Shown piece by piece: positions 33,462 to 43,288 of a stretch of 55,472 nucleotides of DNA. The stretch comes from Bacillota bacterium (GTDB lineage: Bacteria; Bacillota; Clostridia; Caldicoprobacterales; Caldicoprobacteraceae): assembly GCA_023622385.1 (NCBI GenBank), contig JAMNZI010000073.1, forward strand, positions 1-55,472, read 5' to 3'. A model generated the notes under the pieces. That model worked only from the letters and a program-made list of their open reading frames with translations, was not told where the DNA came from and searched no databases. The first letter of the stretch is position 1. Every line of letters starts with the position of its first letter. Position numbers and translations under genes: made by a program.

Positions 33462-34496
33462 ATGAGATGGTGGATCAACCTGCTGCTGTCAATCGTCATA
33501 ATAGTGGTGGTCATTCCCGCATTGACTGTACAGGATTTTTCCCTGTTTGGGTTTGAGGATAAGGTATCTTCACCTGAAAAGAGAGAGCACCCCAAGGATG
33601 AAATTGATATTAAAAGCAAGAGCGAAAAGGAATCCGATGAGCTTGAAATAGCCATGTATGACCATGCCACCAAAAGTATAATAAGGATGCCCCTAGAAGA
33701 ATATATTGTAGGCGTAGTGGCTGCTGAGATGCCAGCCTCCTTTGAGCTGGAAGCATTAAAGGCCCAAGCTGTTGCTGCTAGAACCTTTGCTATAAGAAAG
33801 ATGTACGCCTTTGGTGGTGGTGGATGTTCCAGCCACCCACAGGCTGATGTGTGCAGCTTGTACAGTCACTGCCAGGCATGGATTTCCGATGAGCAGCAGA
33901 AGAAGAATTGGGGGAGCCATTATGCCGCTAACCATGAAAAAATAGTCAGAGCGGTGGAAGAGACCAGAGGCTACATAATGACATATGATGGCGCTCCTAT
34001 CGAAGTGTTTTTTCATTCTACCAGCAACGGTAAAACCGAGGATGCCGGTGAAGTTTTCTCACATTCATTGCCCTATTATACCGTGGTGGACAGCCCTGGG
34101 GAGGAGAGCAGCCCCAAATATAAGCAAACATTTACTTTTTCCAACGACCAATTTGTGAAGATTTTCAAGAGCAGATATCCTCGCTGCAATTTAAGCGCCA
34201 AAAATTTGTCCTCTCAGATAAGGATAAAGAGCTATACAAAAAGCGGCAGGGTTGGAGAGCTGATAGTAGGAGATATCACTGTAAAGGGGACGGATTTTCG
34301 TTATCTTTATGGCCTTAATTCTACCGATTTTAAGTTTAAGTTTGAAAAGGATAGGGTTGTCATTGAGACGACAGGATACGGTCATGGGGTAGGCATGAGC
34401 CAAGTGGGGGCTAACTATATGGCGCAGCAGGGACACACTTATGTGGAAATATTGAAGCACTATTACAAGGGGGTGGAGATAGAAAAATACAGATAA
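33462..34496 (+). CDS. spoIID: Stage II sporulation protein D
   Basis: MPLEEYIVGVVAAEMPASFELEALKAQAVAARTFAIRK; C-terminal GYGHGVGMSQVGANYMAQQGHTYVEILKHYYKGVEI. Confidence 0.95.
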   Translation: MRWWINLLLSIVIIVVVIPALTVQDFSLFGFEDKVSSPEKREHPKDEIDIKSKSEKESDELEIAMYDHATKSIIRMPLEEYIVGVVAAEMPASFELEALKAQAVAARTFAIRKMYAFGGGGCSSHPQADVCSLYSHCQAWISDEQQKKNWGSHYAANHEKIVRAVEETRGYIMTYDGAPIEVFFHSTSNGKTEDAGEVFSHSLPYYTVVDSPGEESSPKYKQTFTFSNDQFVKIFKSRYPRCNLSAKNLSSQIRIKSYTKSGRVGELIVGDITVKGTDFRYLYGLNSTDFKFKFEKDRVVIETTGYGHGVGMSQVGANYMAQQGHTYVEILKHYYKGVEIEKYR

Positions 34497-34557
34497 AATT
34501 CATATATCTGTATTTTTTTTTATTTTTTGGATAGAATCCTAAAAGGAGGTGATCTAA

Positions 34558-35433
34558 ATGGGTTTTGCTAATTATAAAGAAAAGATTAAGAATACGTTTA
34601 ATAGGCAGGCATTTAAGGACTTTTTGAAGAAACAGGGCTTTTATATCATCCTGTTTATATGTGTGTGCGCGATAAGTGCTACCGCGTTTTGGACATCCAT
34701 GGATAGGAATGGGATGAAGGAGCAAGAAGAAGCCAAAGACGATATGATCATACAAGACCAAGGGCAAGATGAGCTTTCCGAGCAACCGGTACAACAGGCA
34801 GATGCTGGCGATAAAATGGATATAAAGATAAAAGATGTGATAGAGGAGGATGAAAAGCCCCAGACGGAGCAGAACCAAGAGGCACCTAAATCCCAGCCTG
34901 GTAAAGTTGACCATGACGGCGATGCATCGAAAACTACAAAAGATAAGCTGGTTCCGGTGAGCGCAACAAAATCCAAGTCGGAGGTCGTTGGTGCTAGCGC
35001 AGCGACCCAGTCCCAAAAGGCCTCTAAAGCTTTAGTACAAAAGCCTGTGAATGGAAAAATCATAGTAGATTTTGCAGTGGATCACTTACAGTATTCAAGA
35101 ACGCTTAAAGAGTGGACAACCCATGCTGGAATCGACATCGAAAGCCCGCTGGGCAGCCCGGTCAGGGCAGCGCTGGATGGAGTGGTGGAATCCATAGAAG
35201 AGGACCCTCTGATGGGAATCATAATCACCATTGACCATGGAAACGGCTTGAAAACGCGGTATGCAAATCTTTCCACCAAGGATATGGTTAAACCTAATCA
35301 GCAGGTGAAAAAAGGCCAGGTCATAAGCGGAGTGGGTAGAACGGCGATAAGAGAGGTATTGGATCCCCCTCATCTCCATTTTGAGGTGTTAAAAGATGGG
35401 GAAAGTGTTGATCCCAAAAACTACTTAGAGTAA
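34558..35433 (+). CDS. spoIIQ: Stage II sporulation protein Q (M23/LytM)
   Basis: N-terminal TM plus LytM domain THAGIDIESPLGSPVRAALDG...PPHLHFEVLKDG; between spoIID and spoIIID. Confidence 0.88.
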   Translation: MGFANYKEKIKNTFNRQAFKDFLKKQGFYIILFICVCAISATAFWTSMDRNGMKEQEEAKDDMIIQDQGQDELSEQPVQQADAGDKMDIKIKDVIEEDEKPQTEQNQEAPKSQPGKVDHDGDASKTTKDKLVPVSATKSKSEVVGASAATQSQKASKALVQKPVNGKIIVDFAVDHLQYSRTLKEWTTHAGIDIESPLGSPVRAALDGVVESIEEDPLMGIIITIDHGNGLKTRYANLSTKDMVKPNQQVKKGQVISGVGRTAIREVLDPPHLHFEVLKDGESVDPKNYLE

Positions 35434-35467
35434 AGAGCTCCGTAAATTCACTTTACGGAGCTCTTTT
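35432..35467 (+). terminator. Terminator after spoIIQ
   Basis: AAAGAGCTCCGTAAA-ttcac-TTTACGGAGCTCTTT + T-run. Confidence 0.92.
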
Positions 35468-35583
35468 TTATCTTTTTTCTTCTATATGAGTCTTTCTCTG
35501 CATAATTATTTTATAAACACAGATTTGTGGATTTTATGGCAATTTTTAATATAAAAGGGATTGCGGTGAGGGGGGTCTTGGAC

Positions 35584-35844
35584 TTGAAGGATTATATTGA
35601 GGAGAGGGTTATTGAAATAGCCAATTTTATGATTAAATCCAAAGCTACCGTCAGAGAGGTAGCGAAAGTTTTCAAGGTGAGCAAAAGCACAGTGCACAAA
35701 GACGTCTCGGAACGCCTTCCCAAAATCAATCCCATCCTATGGGAAGAGGTAAAAAAGGTGCTGGAGCACAACAAGGCAGAACGGCATATAAGAGGAGGTA
35801 AGGCTACTCGCTTAAAGTACAAAAAGATGAAAGAACAATATTAA
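35584..35844 (+). CDS. spoIIID: Sporulation transcriptional regulator SpoIIID
   Basis: KDYIEERVIEIANFMIKSKATVREVAKVFKVSKSTVHKDVSERLPKINP; TTG start with gaggggggt SD. Confidence 0.95.
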   Translation: MKDYIEERVIEIANFMIKSKATVREVAKVFKVSKSTVHKDVSERLPKINPILWEEVKKVLEHNKAERHIRGGKATRLKYKKMKEQY

Positions 35845-35968
35845 AAAGCTAAAAAATTAAAAAATAAAGAGGATTTTTGGAAAAAAAGTAGAATATTTTA
35901 ATGAGCGTGTTGGGGCTGGCAATACAAATGAGTTTTAAATAAATAAACCGAAGAAAGGATAGATATGT

Positions 35969-37003
35969 GTGTTGGTGTTTAGGGATATAGGCATTGACCT
36001 AGGGACAGCCAGCGTTTTGGTTTACATAAAGGGAAAAGGAATTGTGCTCAGGGAGCCGTCGGTTGTTGCCATTGATAAGAATACCAACAAGGTACTGGCG
36101 GTGGGCGAAGAAGCTCGAAGGATGATAGGTAGGACCCCTGGAAACATAGTGGCTGTTCGGCCGCTACGGGATGGGGTCATATCGGATTACGAAGTTACAG
36201 AGAAGATGCTTCGATATTTCTTGCGGAAAGTGTGTGGGCACCCGCTGCTGTTTAAGCCCCGAGTGATGGTATGCGTTCCCAGTGGAGCTACCGAGGTAGA
36301 GAAAAGGGCCGTATTGGATGCTGCTTATGAGGCGGGTGCCAGACGTACATATCTTATAGAAGAGCCCATTGCCGCCGCCATCGGAGCAGGAATCGACATA
36401 AGCAAACCTTGCGGCAATATGGTGGTGGACATAGGCGGCGGTACCACCAACATCGCTGTCATTTCCCTTGGTGGTATTGTGGTATCGGATTCCATAAAGG
36501 TGGCGGGGGACAAGTTCGATGAAGCCATAATAAGATATATGCGCAAAAAGTACAATCTCCTCATAGGCGAGAGGACAGCTGAGGATATGAAGATAAAAAT
36601 AGGTGCAGCTGTTCCCCGACCAGATGCACCTTCCATGGTGGTAACCGGCAGAAATTTGATTTCAGGGTTGCCAAAGTCTGTGACGGTTACGTCTAATGAG
36701 ATGGTGGAGGCTTTGGAAGAGCCCCTGCAGGCCATTGTAGAGGCCGTGTATTCTGTGCTTGAAAAAACGCCTCCCGAGTTGGCATCAGATATACACGAGC
36801 GTGGTATTACCATGGTAGGCGGCGGTGCCTTGCTTTACGGGATGGATCAACTTTTGTACAAACATACTCAGATTTCGGTCCATGTGATGGAGGATGCCAT
36901 ATCCTGCGTTGCCCTTGGGACAGGCAGGGCTTTAGAATCCCTCGACGTTTATGGCCCCATGGCGGTCATGGAACCTTCCCGGGGGGCGGCCTATCAGGGA
37001 TGA
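35969..37003 (+). CDS. mbl: MreB/Mbl-family rod shape-determining protein
   Basis: DIGIDLGTASVLVYIKGKGIVLREPSVVAID, VVDIGGGTTNIAVISLGGIV; spoIIID-mbl-flhO-flhP synteny. Confidence 0.94.
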   Translation: MLVFRDIGIDLGTASVLVYIKGKGIVLREPSVVAIDKNTNKVLAVGEEARRMIGRTPGNIVAVRPLRDGVISDYEVTEKMLRYFLRKVCGHPLLFKPRVMVCVPSGATEVEKRAVLDAAYEAGARRTYLIEEPIAAAIGAGIDISKPCGNMVVDIGGGTTNIAVISLGGIVVSDSIKVAGDKFDEAIIRYMRKKYNLLIGERTAEDMKIKIGAAVPRPDAPSMVVTGRNLISGLPKSVTVTSNEMVEALEEPLQAIVEAVYSVLEKTPPELASDIHERGITMVGGGALLYGMDQLLYKHTQISVHVMEDAISCVALGTGRALESLDVYGPMAVMEPSRGAAYQG

Positions 37004-37112
37004 TGATATAATTTCAGCCAATTAAATTTTATCGCTAAAGTCGATTTAAAAGTATGACGATATTATCATATAAAGGATGAATTTGACACGTTGATACGGG
37101 ATGGTGTGAGAG

Positions 37113-37868
37113 ATGGTGAGAGGCTTATATGCTGCAGCTACCGGGATGATAAATCAGATGACGAGGTTGGACAAGGTGGCTAACAATATGGCCAACGTTA
37201 ATACCCGTGGCTTCAAGGGGGATCAAGTAGTAAGCCGCGCGTTTGATGAGGAATTGCTTTTAAGGTTAGATAAGGGACAGGCCTTTTTGAGCAGGCATAT
37301 AGGGACCATCAATCATGGGGTGTATGTCGATAGGCTTGTAACCTCGTTTAATCAGGGTAGCCTGCAGGAGACGGGCAAGGCTACCGATGTCGCTATCAAA
37401 GGAGACGGGTTTTTTGTCATCCTTACGCAAGAAGGCGAGAGGTATACCCGTGATGGAGGGTTTATGCTCGACCATGAGGGGCGTTTAGTGACGCTTGATG
37501 GGTGGCCAGTGGCCGGTCAGATGGGGCCCATATTTGTGGAAAGTCAGAATTTCGTTATCGATTCGGAAGGCAATGTCATGGTCGGTGGGAGGTACGTTGA
37601 TAGGTTAAGGCTGGTAAATTTCCAAGATCTGCAGGCTTTAAGAAAAGTAGGGCACAACTTCTATATAAATCCTGACCCTGAAAACAATCTCCCAATAGAG
37701 TTTGAAGGGGAAGTCCTTCAGGGCTTTGTGGAAAGTTCCAATGTGGATGTGGTGCGGGAGACCGTGGATATGATAACGGCACTGCGAAATTATGAGTCCA
37801 ACCAAAAGGTCATTAAGATGATAGATAGCGTGCTATCCAAAACGGTAAATGAACTGGGACGGGTGTAG
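37113..37868 (+). CDS. Flagellar hook-basal body protein (FlhO/FlgF-G family)
   Basis: MVRGLYAAATGMINQMTRLDKVANNMANVNTRGFKGD; GDGFFVILTQEGERYTRDGGF. Confidence 0.92.
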   Translation: MVRGLYAAATGMINQMTRLDKVANNMANVNTRGFKGDQVVSRAFDEELLLRLDKGQAFLSRHIGTINHGVYVDRLVTSFNQGSLQETGKATDVAIKGDGFFVILTQEGERYTRDGGFMLDHEGRLVTLDGWPVAGQMGPIFVESQNFVIDSEGNVMVGGRYVDRLRLVNFQDLQALRKVGHNFYINPDPENNLPIEFEGEVLQGFVESSNVDVVRETVDMITALRNYESNQKVIKMIDSVLSKTVNELGRV

Positions 37869-37884
37869 AGAGGAGGGAGTGCTC

Positions 37885-38613
37885 ATGATCCGCGCGCTGT
37901 ACAGCTCGGCTTCGGCCATGGCGGCACAGCAACAAAACCTTGACATCATATCCAACAACATCGCCAATATCAACACTGTTGCATACAAGAAGACCAGGCC
38001 TGCTTTTCAGGATGCGCTGTATTCTGCTATTGATGCCAGAAGAGCGCTTCAACCGGTTAACTTGCAGATGGGGAATGGGGTGAGGGTAGCAGCTACCCAG
38101 CGCCATTTTAGCCAGGGAAGTTTGCAGCAAACTGGCCGTCCTTTGGACTTTGCTATCGAGGGGGAAGGCTTTTTTGTATTGTTGCGCCCTGACGGCACGC
38201 TATGTTATACCAGAGATGGGAGTTTCCAAATTTCAGCTGAACAGGTGGGCGAGAGGGTGGTAGGCCGTCTGGTCACGCCTCAAGGGGAATACGTGTTGGA
38301 TATAAATGGCCAGCCCATGGAGGTGTATAATGGCCAGGAGGTGCCGGTGGAAAGCTTTAACATAGTCACCTTTGCTAATCCCGAAGGGCTTGAAGCCATA
38401 GGGCATAACCGCTTTGTTATGACTGAGGCCAGCGGCCCGGCTAATAATGTCCCTCAGCCTACGGTGAGGCAGGGATTTTTGGAGCTGTCAAACGTTGACC
38501 TGGCGGAGGAGATGGCCCAGCTCATATTGGCACAAAGGGCGTATCAGCTCAGTTCAAGAGTCTTGCAATCGGCTGATGAGATGGAGCGCTTGGCAAATAA
38601 TCTGAGAGAATAG
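37885..38613 (+). CDS. Flagellar hook-basal body protein (FlhP/FlgG family)
   Basis: [74 protein letters not shown]. Confidence 0.92.
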   Translation: MIRALYSSASAMAAQQQNLDIISNNIANINTVAYKKTRPAFQDALYSAIDARRALQPVNLQMGNGVRVAATQRHFSQGSLQQTGRPLDFAIEGEGFFVLLRPDGTLCYTRDGSFQISAEQVGERVVGRLVTPQGEYVLDINGQPMEVYNGQEVPVESFNIVTFANPEGLEAIGHNRFVMTEASGPANNVPQPTVRQGFLELSNVDLAEEMAQLILAQRAYQLSSRVLQSADEMERLANNLRE

Positions 38614-38702
38614 TAAGGAAAAGCAAAGAATCCCCTATTAGAAAGGATGGTGAAGCGCATTCTTTTCCATCTTGCAGAAGGTGGATCCTTTCGCGCTTAT
38701 AT

Positions 38703-39137
38703 ATGATAAAGGTAGAAGAGATAATGGAATATATACCGCACCGCTATCCTTTTTTGCTGATAGATCGCATTATTGAGTTTGAGCCGGGCAAGAGAGCGGT
38801 GGGGATAAAGAACGTTACTATGAATGAGTGGTTTTTCCAGGGGCATTTCCCGGGAATGCCCATAATGCCAGGGGTATTGATATTGGAAGCGCTGGCACAG
38901 CTGGGAGCTGTGGTGGTCCTTTATGGCGAGCAAAACAGGGGTAAGATACCTGTTTTTACAGGGGTAGATAGGTTGCGCTTTCGCAGACAGGTTGTTCCCG
39001 GCGATCAGCTGCGCCTTGAGGCTGAGATCAGCAAGATGAAGGGTTCAATGGGCAAAGGAGTGGTAAGGGCTTTGGTGGATGGCGAAGTTGCAGTAGAAGG
39101 CCAGGTCATGTTTGCGCTGGTTAATAAAAAGGAATAA
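38703..39137 (+). CDS. fabZ: 3-hydroxyacyl-[ACP] dehydratase FabZ
   Basis: [37 protein letters not shown]. Confidence 0.96.
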   Translation: MIKVEEIMEYIPHRYPFLLIDRIIEFEPGKRAVGIKNVTMNEWFFQGHFPGMPIMPGVLILEALAQLGAVVVLYGEQNRGKIPVFTGVDRLRFRRQVVPGDQLRLEAEISKMKGSMGKGVVRALVDGEVAVEGQVMFALVNKKE

Positions 39138-39163
39138 AAAAGAGCGCTTGGGCGCTCTTTTTT
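39136..39163. terminator. Bidirectional terminator between fabZ and ttcA-like gene
   Basis: AAAAAAGAGCGC-ttgg-GCGCTCTTTTTT. Confidence 0.92.
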
Positions 39164-39194
39164 ATTTCAAACTTTTAAAAGGATTTAAATGAAC

Positions 39195-39968
39195 TCAGTC
39201 CCATAGGTGGCGGTTGTGCTTGCTCTTTAGGGCATGGAGAAATCGCGTCCTTATATCAGGGAATGTTTTTGCTAAGGAATGCAGTAGCTTTTTCATTTCT
39301 TCCCGTTGGGTATGGCCAGCGGCAGGGCAGGGGCTTGGAACTATTGGTAAGCTATAGCGTCTAGCTACACCGATGATCTCGGGTTCAGGTGCATAGATCA
39401 ACGGCCGTATTACCGTAATTCCCTTTCTGTCAAGGTAGGTTACGGGCGAAAAGGTGTTGAATCGCCCTTCGTAAAAAAGGCTGAGGAAAAACGTCTCTAT
39501 AGCATCGTCGAGGTTGTGCCCTAAGGCAACCTTTTTGCAACCCAGTTCCAAGGCGACGTCATGAAGGGCTCCACGGCGCATTCGTGCACAAAGGGAGCAG
39601 GGGTTTTTTTCCTTTCTGGTTTCAAATATTATCTTTCCAATCATGGTGTGCTTTACGGTGTAGGGTACGCCCAATTCTTTGCAAAAGGCTTCTATGGGTG
39701 AGACGTCGAAGTCGTCAAAACCCATGGTAAGGGTTATGGCTTCTATATGAAATGATACCGGAGAGAAATATTGATACAGCTTAAGAGCTTTAAGTAGGGT
39801 CAAACTGTCCTTGCCCCCCGATATTCCCACCGCAATTCTATCTCCTTCTTGGATCATGTTGAATTCCTCTACGGCTCTCCGCAGGTAACCCAGCATCCTC
39901 TTCATGATATACGAGCCTATAAAGCGCTCTTCTCCCCTTTCTGACATTGGAGTTTTTTTATCTGACAC
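39195..39968 (-). CDS. TtcA/TilS-family PP-loop ATPase (tRNA 2-thiocytidine biosynthesis-like)
   Basis: AVGISGGKDSLTLLKAL PP-loop, NPCSLCARMRRGALHDVA, ALGHNLDDAIETFFL, SPCPAAGHTQREEMK. Confidence 0.9.
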   Translation of the reverse strand: MSDKKTPMSERGEERFIGSYIMKRMLGYLRRAVEEFNMIQEGDRIAVGISGGKDSLTLLKALKLYQYFSPVSFHIEAITLTMGFDDFDVSPIEAFCKELGVPYTVKHTMIGKIIFETRKEKNPCSLCARMRRGALHDVALELGCKKVALGHNLDDAIETFFLSLFYEGRFNTFSPVTYLDRKGITVIRPLIYAPEPEIIGVARRYSLPIVPSPCPAAGHTQREEMKKLLHSLAKTFPDIRTRFLHALKSKHNRHLWD

Positions 39969-40350
39969 TTTTGGTTTTTAAAACCTTTTTATTATACCAT
40001 ACTCGCTTGACATAGTTAATACGTCCTTTAAGCCATGATGTATTTCATTTGGTAGATTAAAATTTTAATTTTAGGAAAAGCCGATTTTGCTGTAAAAAAG
40101 CTTATTTTATTGCACAAAATTAAATCAGAAGTTTGAGATAAAATATGGTGATGGAAGGAATAATACCATGCTAAGTTAAATTGTCATCAAAGCAGATTTT
40201 TACAAACGAATTCCAATAAAAAAGCGCGCATTTGCGAACTAATTAAATAAGATGCAAAAAAATATTCAGCATTTTGTCTTATTTGTGGTATAATCTATTA
40301 TAACGAAAATTTGATTTTGGGTTATAATTCGATTTAAAAGGAGATGGGGT

Positions 40351-41160
40351 ATGAATAAATTTAGCAGGAGCGAAAGAATTAGCGTTATGACCAAGATTTT
40401 GACCGATCGGCCCAATCAGATCCATACCCTGAATTACTTTGGGGAATTGTTTGGTGTGGCAAAATCTACCGTAAGTGAAGACGTTATGGCGTTGCGCCGT
40501 GCTTTAAAGGCTTTTAATCTTGGCAACTTGGAGACGGTGGTGGGGGCTGCGGGAGGAATTAAATATATACCCCAGCCTGATGAGCAGCACGTCTACAATT
40601 TTATACAGGATCTGTGTAATAAGCTGTCTGAGCCCGAGCGCATTTTGCCCGGCGGGTTTTTGTATATAGCCGACCTTTTGTTTACCCCTCATATAGTGGA
40701 GCAGGTAGGGGAAATCATGGCTGCTCGGTTTTATGGAGTTAATCCCGATTTCGTCATTACAGTAGAAACCAAGGGTATACCCATCGCAATGATGACTGCA
40801 AGGGCGCTTAATTGTCCAGTGGTGGTGGCTCGAAGGGATAACGAGGTCACTGAGGGTTCGGTGGTCACCATAAATTACGTCTCTGCTTCTTCCAAAAGGA
40901 TTCAGACTATGTCCCTTGCCAAGAGAGCAGTCAAAGAAGGGCAGCGGGCTTTGATCATTGATGACTTCATGAGGGGTGGAGGTACGGCCAAAGGTATGGT
41001 GGACCTGCTCAAGGAGTTCGACGTCGACATAGTGGGCGTAGGGGTAATGATTGCCACAGAGCAGCCCAAACAGAAGATGATAGACCAATATGTTGCCCTT
41101 ATCCAACTCGAGGAAGTGGACGAGGTAGGCCGAAAGGTAGTGGCACGACCAGCGTTATAA
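40351..41160 (+). CDS. purR: Pur operon repressor
   Basis: N-terminal winged helix RSERISVMTKILTDRPNQIHTLNYFGELFGVAKSTVSEDV, PRTase-like C-terminus ALIIDDFMRGGGTAKGMVDLL. Confidence 0.94.
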   Translation: MNKFSRSERISVMTKILTDRPNQIHTLNYFGELFGVAKSTVSEDVMALRRALKAFNLGNLETVVGAAGGIKYIPQPDEQHVYNFIQDLCNKLSEPERILPGGFLYIADLLFTPHIVEQVGEIMAARFYGVNPDFVITVETKGIPIAMMTARALNCPVVVARRDNEVTEGSVVTINYVSASSKRIQTMSLAKRAVKEGQRALIIDDFMRGGGTAKGMVDLLKEFDVDIVGVGVMIATEQPKQKMIDQYVALIQLEEVDEVGRKVVARPAL

Positions 41161-41180
41161 AATTTTTATAAAATTTAAGA

Positions 41181-41206
41181 AGGAGTATAAATTTCTTTGG
41201 CGAATA
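41181..41206 (+). promoter_or_regulatory. Candidate sigma-H promoter of spoVG
   Basis: AGGAGTAT (41181-41188) ... GAAT (41202-41205), close to sigma-H AGGAWWT / RNNGAAT. Confidence 0.5.
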
Positions 41207-41256
41207 GATATCTTTAAGCGATTATTGTTTTATTAACTGGAAGGTGGTGAGCTAGC

Positions 41257-41517
41257 ATGAACGTGACCGATGTTCGCGTTCGGAAGATCAAGGGTGAAGG
41301 GCGAATGAAGGCAGTGGCATCGGTTACCTTTGATGATGCATTCGTGGTACATGACATCAAGGTAATTGAAGGGCAAAGCGGAATGTTCATTGCCATGCCC
41401 AGCCGAAAAACTCCTGACGGGGAATATCGGGATATTGCCCATCCCATCAATTCCGAAACACGGACACAGCTTCAGACGCTTATTTTAGAAAAATACAATC
41501 AAATGAGCGATGAATAA
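41257..41517 (+). CDS. spoVG: Septation regulator SpoVG
   Basis: [64 protein letters not shown]. Confidence 0.98.
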   Translation: MNVTDVRVRKIKGEGRMKAVASVTFDDAFVVHDIKVIEGQSGMFIAMPSRKTPDGEYRDIAHPINSETRTQLQTLILEKYNQMSDE

Positions 41518-41558
41518 GCTTTAAAGGAGAGCATAGCCTCTCCTTTAAAGCTTGTTTT
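41516..41558 (+). terminator. Terminator after spoVG
   Basis: AAGCTTTAAAGGAGAG-catagc-CTCTCCTTTAAAGCTT then gTTTTT; 16-bp perfect stem. Confidence 0.9.
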
Positions 41559-41722
41559 TGGCTGTTTTTGTAAGCTATAATCGAATTATGGGAAGGCAGT
41601 CGACCATTGATGAGATCACCGCCTTCCAAATATTTATAATGATGTATAGACGAATGACAGCCTTTTGGCATTATGATATAATAACGGTGAAGTAAATTTA
41701 TAATACAAAGGGGAATACGGGA

Positions 41723-43117
41723 ATGGGCAAACAAGTGTTTTCCATTATTTTGGCTGCCGGCGAAGGCACCAGGATGAAATCAAAAAAACCTAAGGTATTG
41801 CATCGAATTTGTGGATATCCGATAATTGAGTATGTGGTGCGGGCAGCTTCGGAGGTGTCCGATGACTTGCCAGTTGTAGTGGTAGGACATAGAGCTGAGG
41901 AGGTCAAACAGTATCTGGGGGAGAGGGTAAGATATGCGCACCAGCCTCAGCTGCTGGGTACCGGACACGCTGTAATGATGGCTAAGCCTGTGCTGAAAGA
42001 CGCGACAGGCTATGTCGTTATACTGGCAGGCGATGCACCTTTGATTCGTGGTTGCACACTTGAGCGGATGGTGCAGCATGCTATGCAGGGAGGATATGGT
42101 GCCGTAGTCCTGTCCGCAGTTGTAGATGATCCCGCTGGCTATGGACGTATAATACGCGATGATGACGGAGATCTGGAAAGGATAGTGGAGCACAGAGATG
42201 CCACTGAAGAACAACGACGGATAAAGGAAGTTAACTCGTCGATTTATTGTTTTGATGTTCAGTTCTTGTTTTCTACCCTTGATAAGCTAGATAATCGCAA
42301 TTCTCAGGGGGAATATTATTTACCTGATGCCATTGAGATCATGAAGCGACAAGGCGCTAAGGTAGGGGTTTTGGTGGCACAAGACGCCGACGAGGTATTA
42401 GGGATAAATACTAGAATACAGCTAGCAGAAGCTGACAGAAAGATGCGCTTGAGGATCAACAGGTTCCACATGGATAGAGGGGTGACGATAGTAGACCCCG
42501 AGCACACCTATATCGGTCCTGATGTGGTAATCGGGTGCGACACGGTGGTATATCCCGGCAATGTGCTGGAAGGTAGCACGGTTATTGGAGAGGATTGCAT
42601 TCTGTATCCTAACAACTGCATAGTGAACTCGACCGTCGGGAATGGAGTTCAGCTACAGGCATCGGTGATTTTGGATAGCCGTATTGGCGATGGAACCACG
42701 GTAGGGCCGTATGCCTACCTTCGGCCGGGTAGCATCATAGGAAAGGGTGTACGTATAGGCGATTTTGTTGAGATAAAGAATTCCACCATAGGTGATGGGA
42801 CCAAGATCTCTCATCTGACATACGTAGGAGATGCGGAGGTCGGAAAGGGCGTCAACTTAGGGTGCGGAGTGGTGTTCGTCAACTATGACGGGATCAAGAA
42901 GCATAGGACAGTGGTAGAGGATAAAGCCTTTATAGGTTGTAATGTCAACTTGGTAGCGCCGGTGAGGATAGGGCAGCAAGCCTATATAGCTGCTGGGTCC
43001 ACCATTACCGAGGACGTGCCTGGTAAGGCGCTGGCTATTGCTAGAGAGCGTCAAATAAACAAAGAGGGCTGGGTGGAAAGGCGGCAAAGGATACAGGATA
43101 CGGAATCCCATGCGTAG
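41723..43117 (+). CDS. glmU: Bifunctional GlmU
   Basis: SIILAAGEGTRMKSKKPKVLH, left-handed beta-helix repeats, GVVFVNYDGIKKHRTVVEDKAFIGCNVNLVAPV. Confidence 0.97.
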   Translation: MGKQVFSIILAAGEGTRMKSKKPKVLHRICGYPIIEYVVRAASEVSDDLPVVVVGHRAEEVKQYLGERVRYAHQPQLLGTGHAVMMAKPVLKDATGYVVILAGDAPLIRGCTLERMVQHAMQGGYGAVVLSAVVDDPAGYGRIIRDDDGDLERIVEHRDATEEQRRIKEVNSSIYCFDVQFLFSTLDKLDNRNSQGEYYLPDAIEIMKRQGAKVGVLVAQDADEVLGINTRIQLAEADRKMRLRINRFHMDRGVTIVDPEHTYIGPDVVIGCDTVVYPGNVLEGSTVIGEDCILYPNNCIVNSTVGNGVQLQASVILDSRIGDGTTVGPYAYLRPGSIIGKGVRIGDFVEIKNSTIGDGTKISHLTYVGDAEVGKGVNLGCGVVFVNYDGIKKHRTVVEDKAFIGCNVNLVAPVRIGQQAYIAAGSTITEDVPGKALAIARERQINKEGWVERRQRIQDTESHA

Positions 43118-43288
43118 CCTTGTGCCAAAATGAATTTCCATTTGTGTATTGCTTGGGATTCTTACTGAGCTACCGCCTTTATAGGTGGCCTTAAGCTATT
43201 GCCAGTATCAATTATGGCTGCCCTAGGCGTGCGATAGTTAATTTGCGTTAATAAGGACAAAAACACATAAGAAAGGAGAAAGCTGCAA

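Noticed and set aside
43118-43288. Structured leader RNA before prs
   Set aside because: Only a short CCGCCT-ttat-AGGTGG hairpin without a T-tract or alternative pairing was seen; insufficient evidence.
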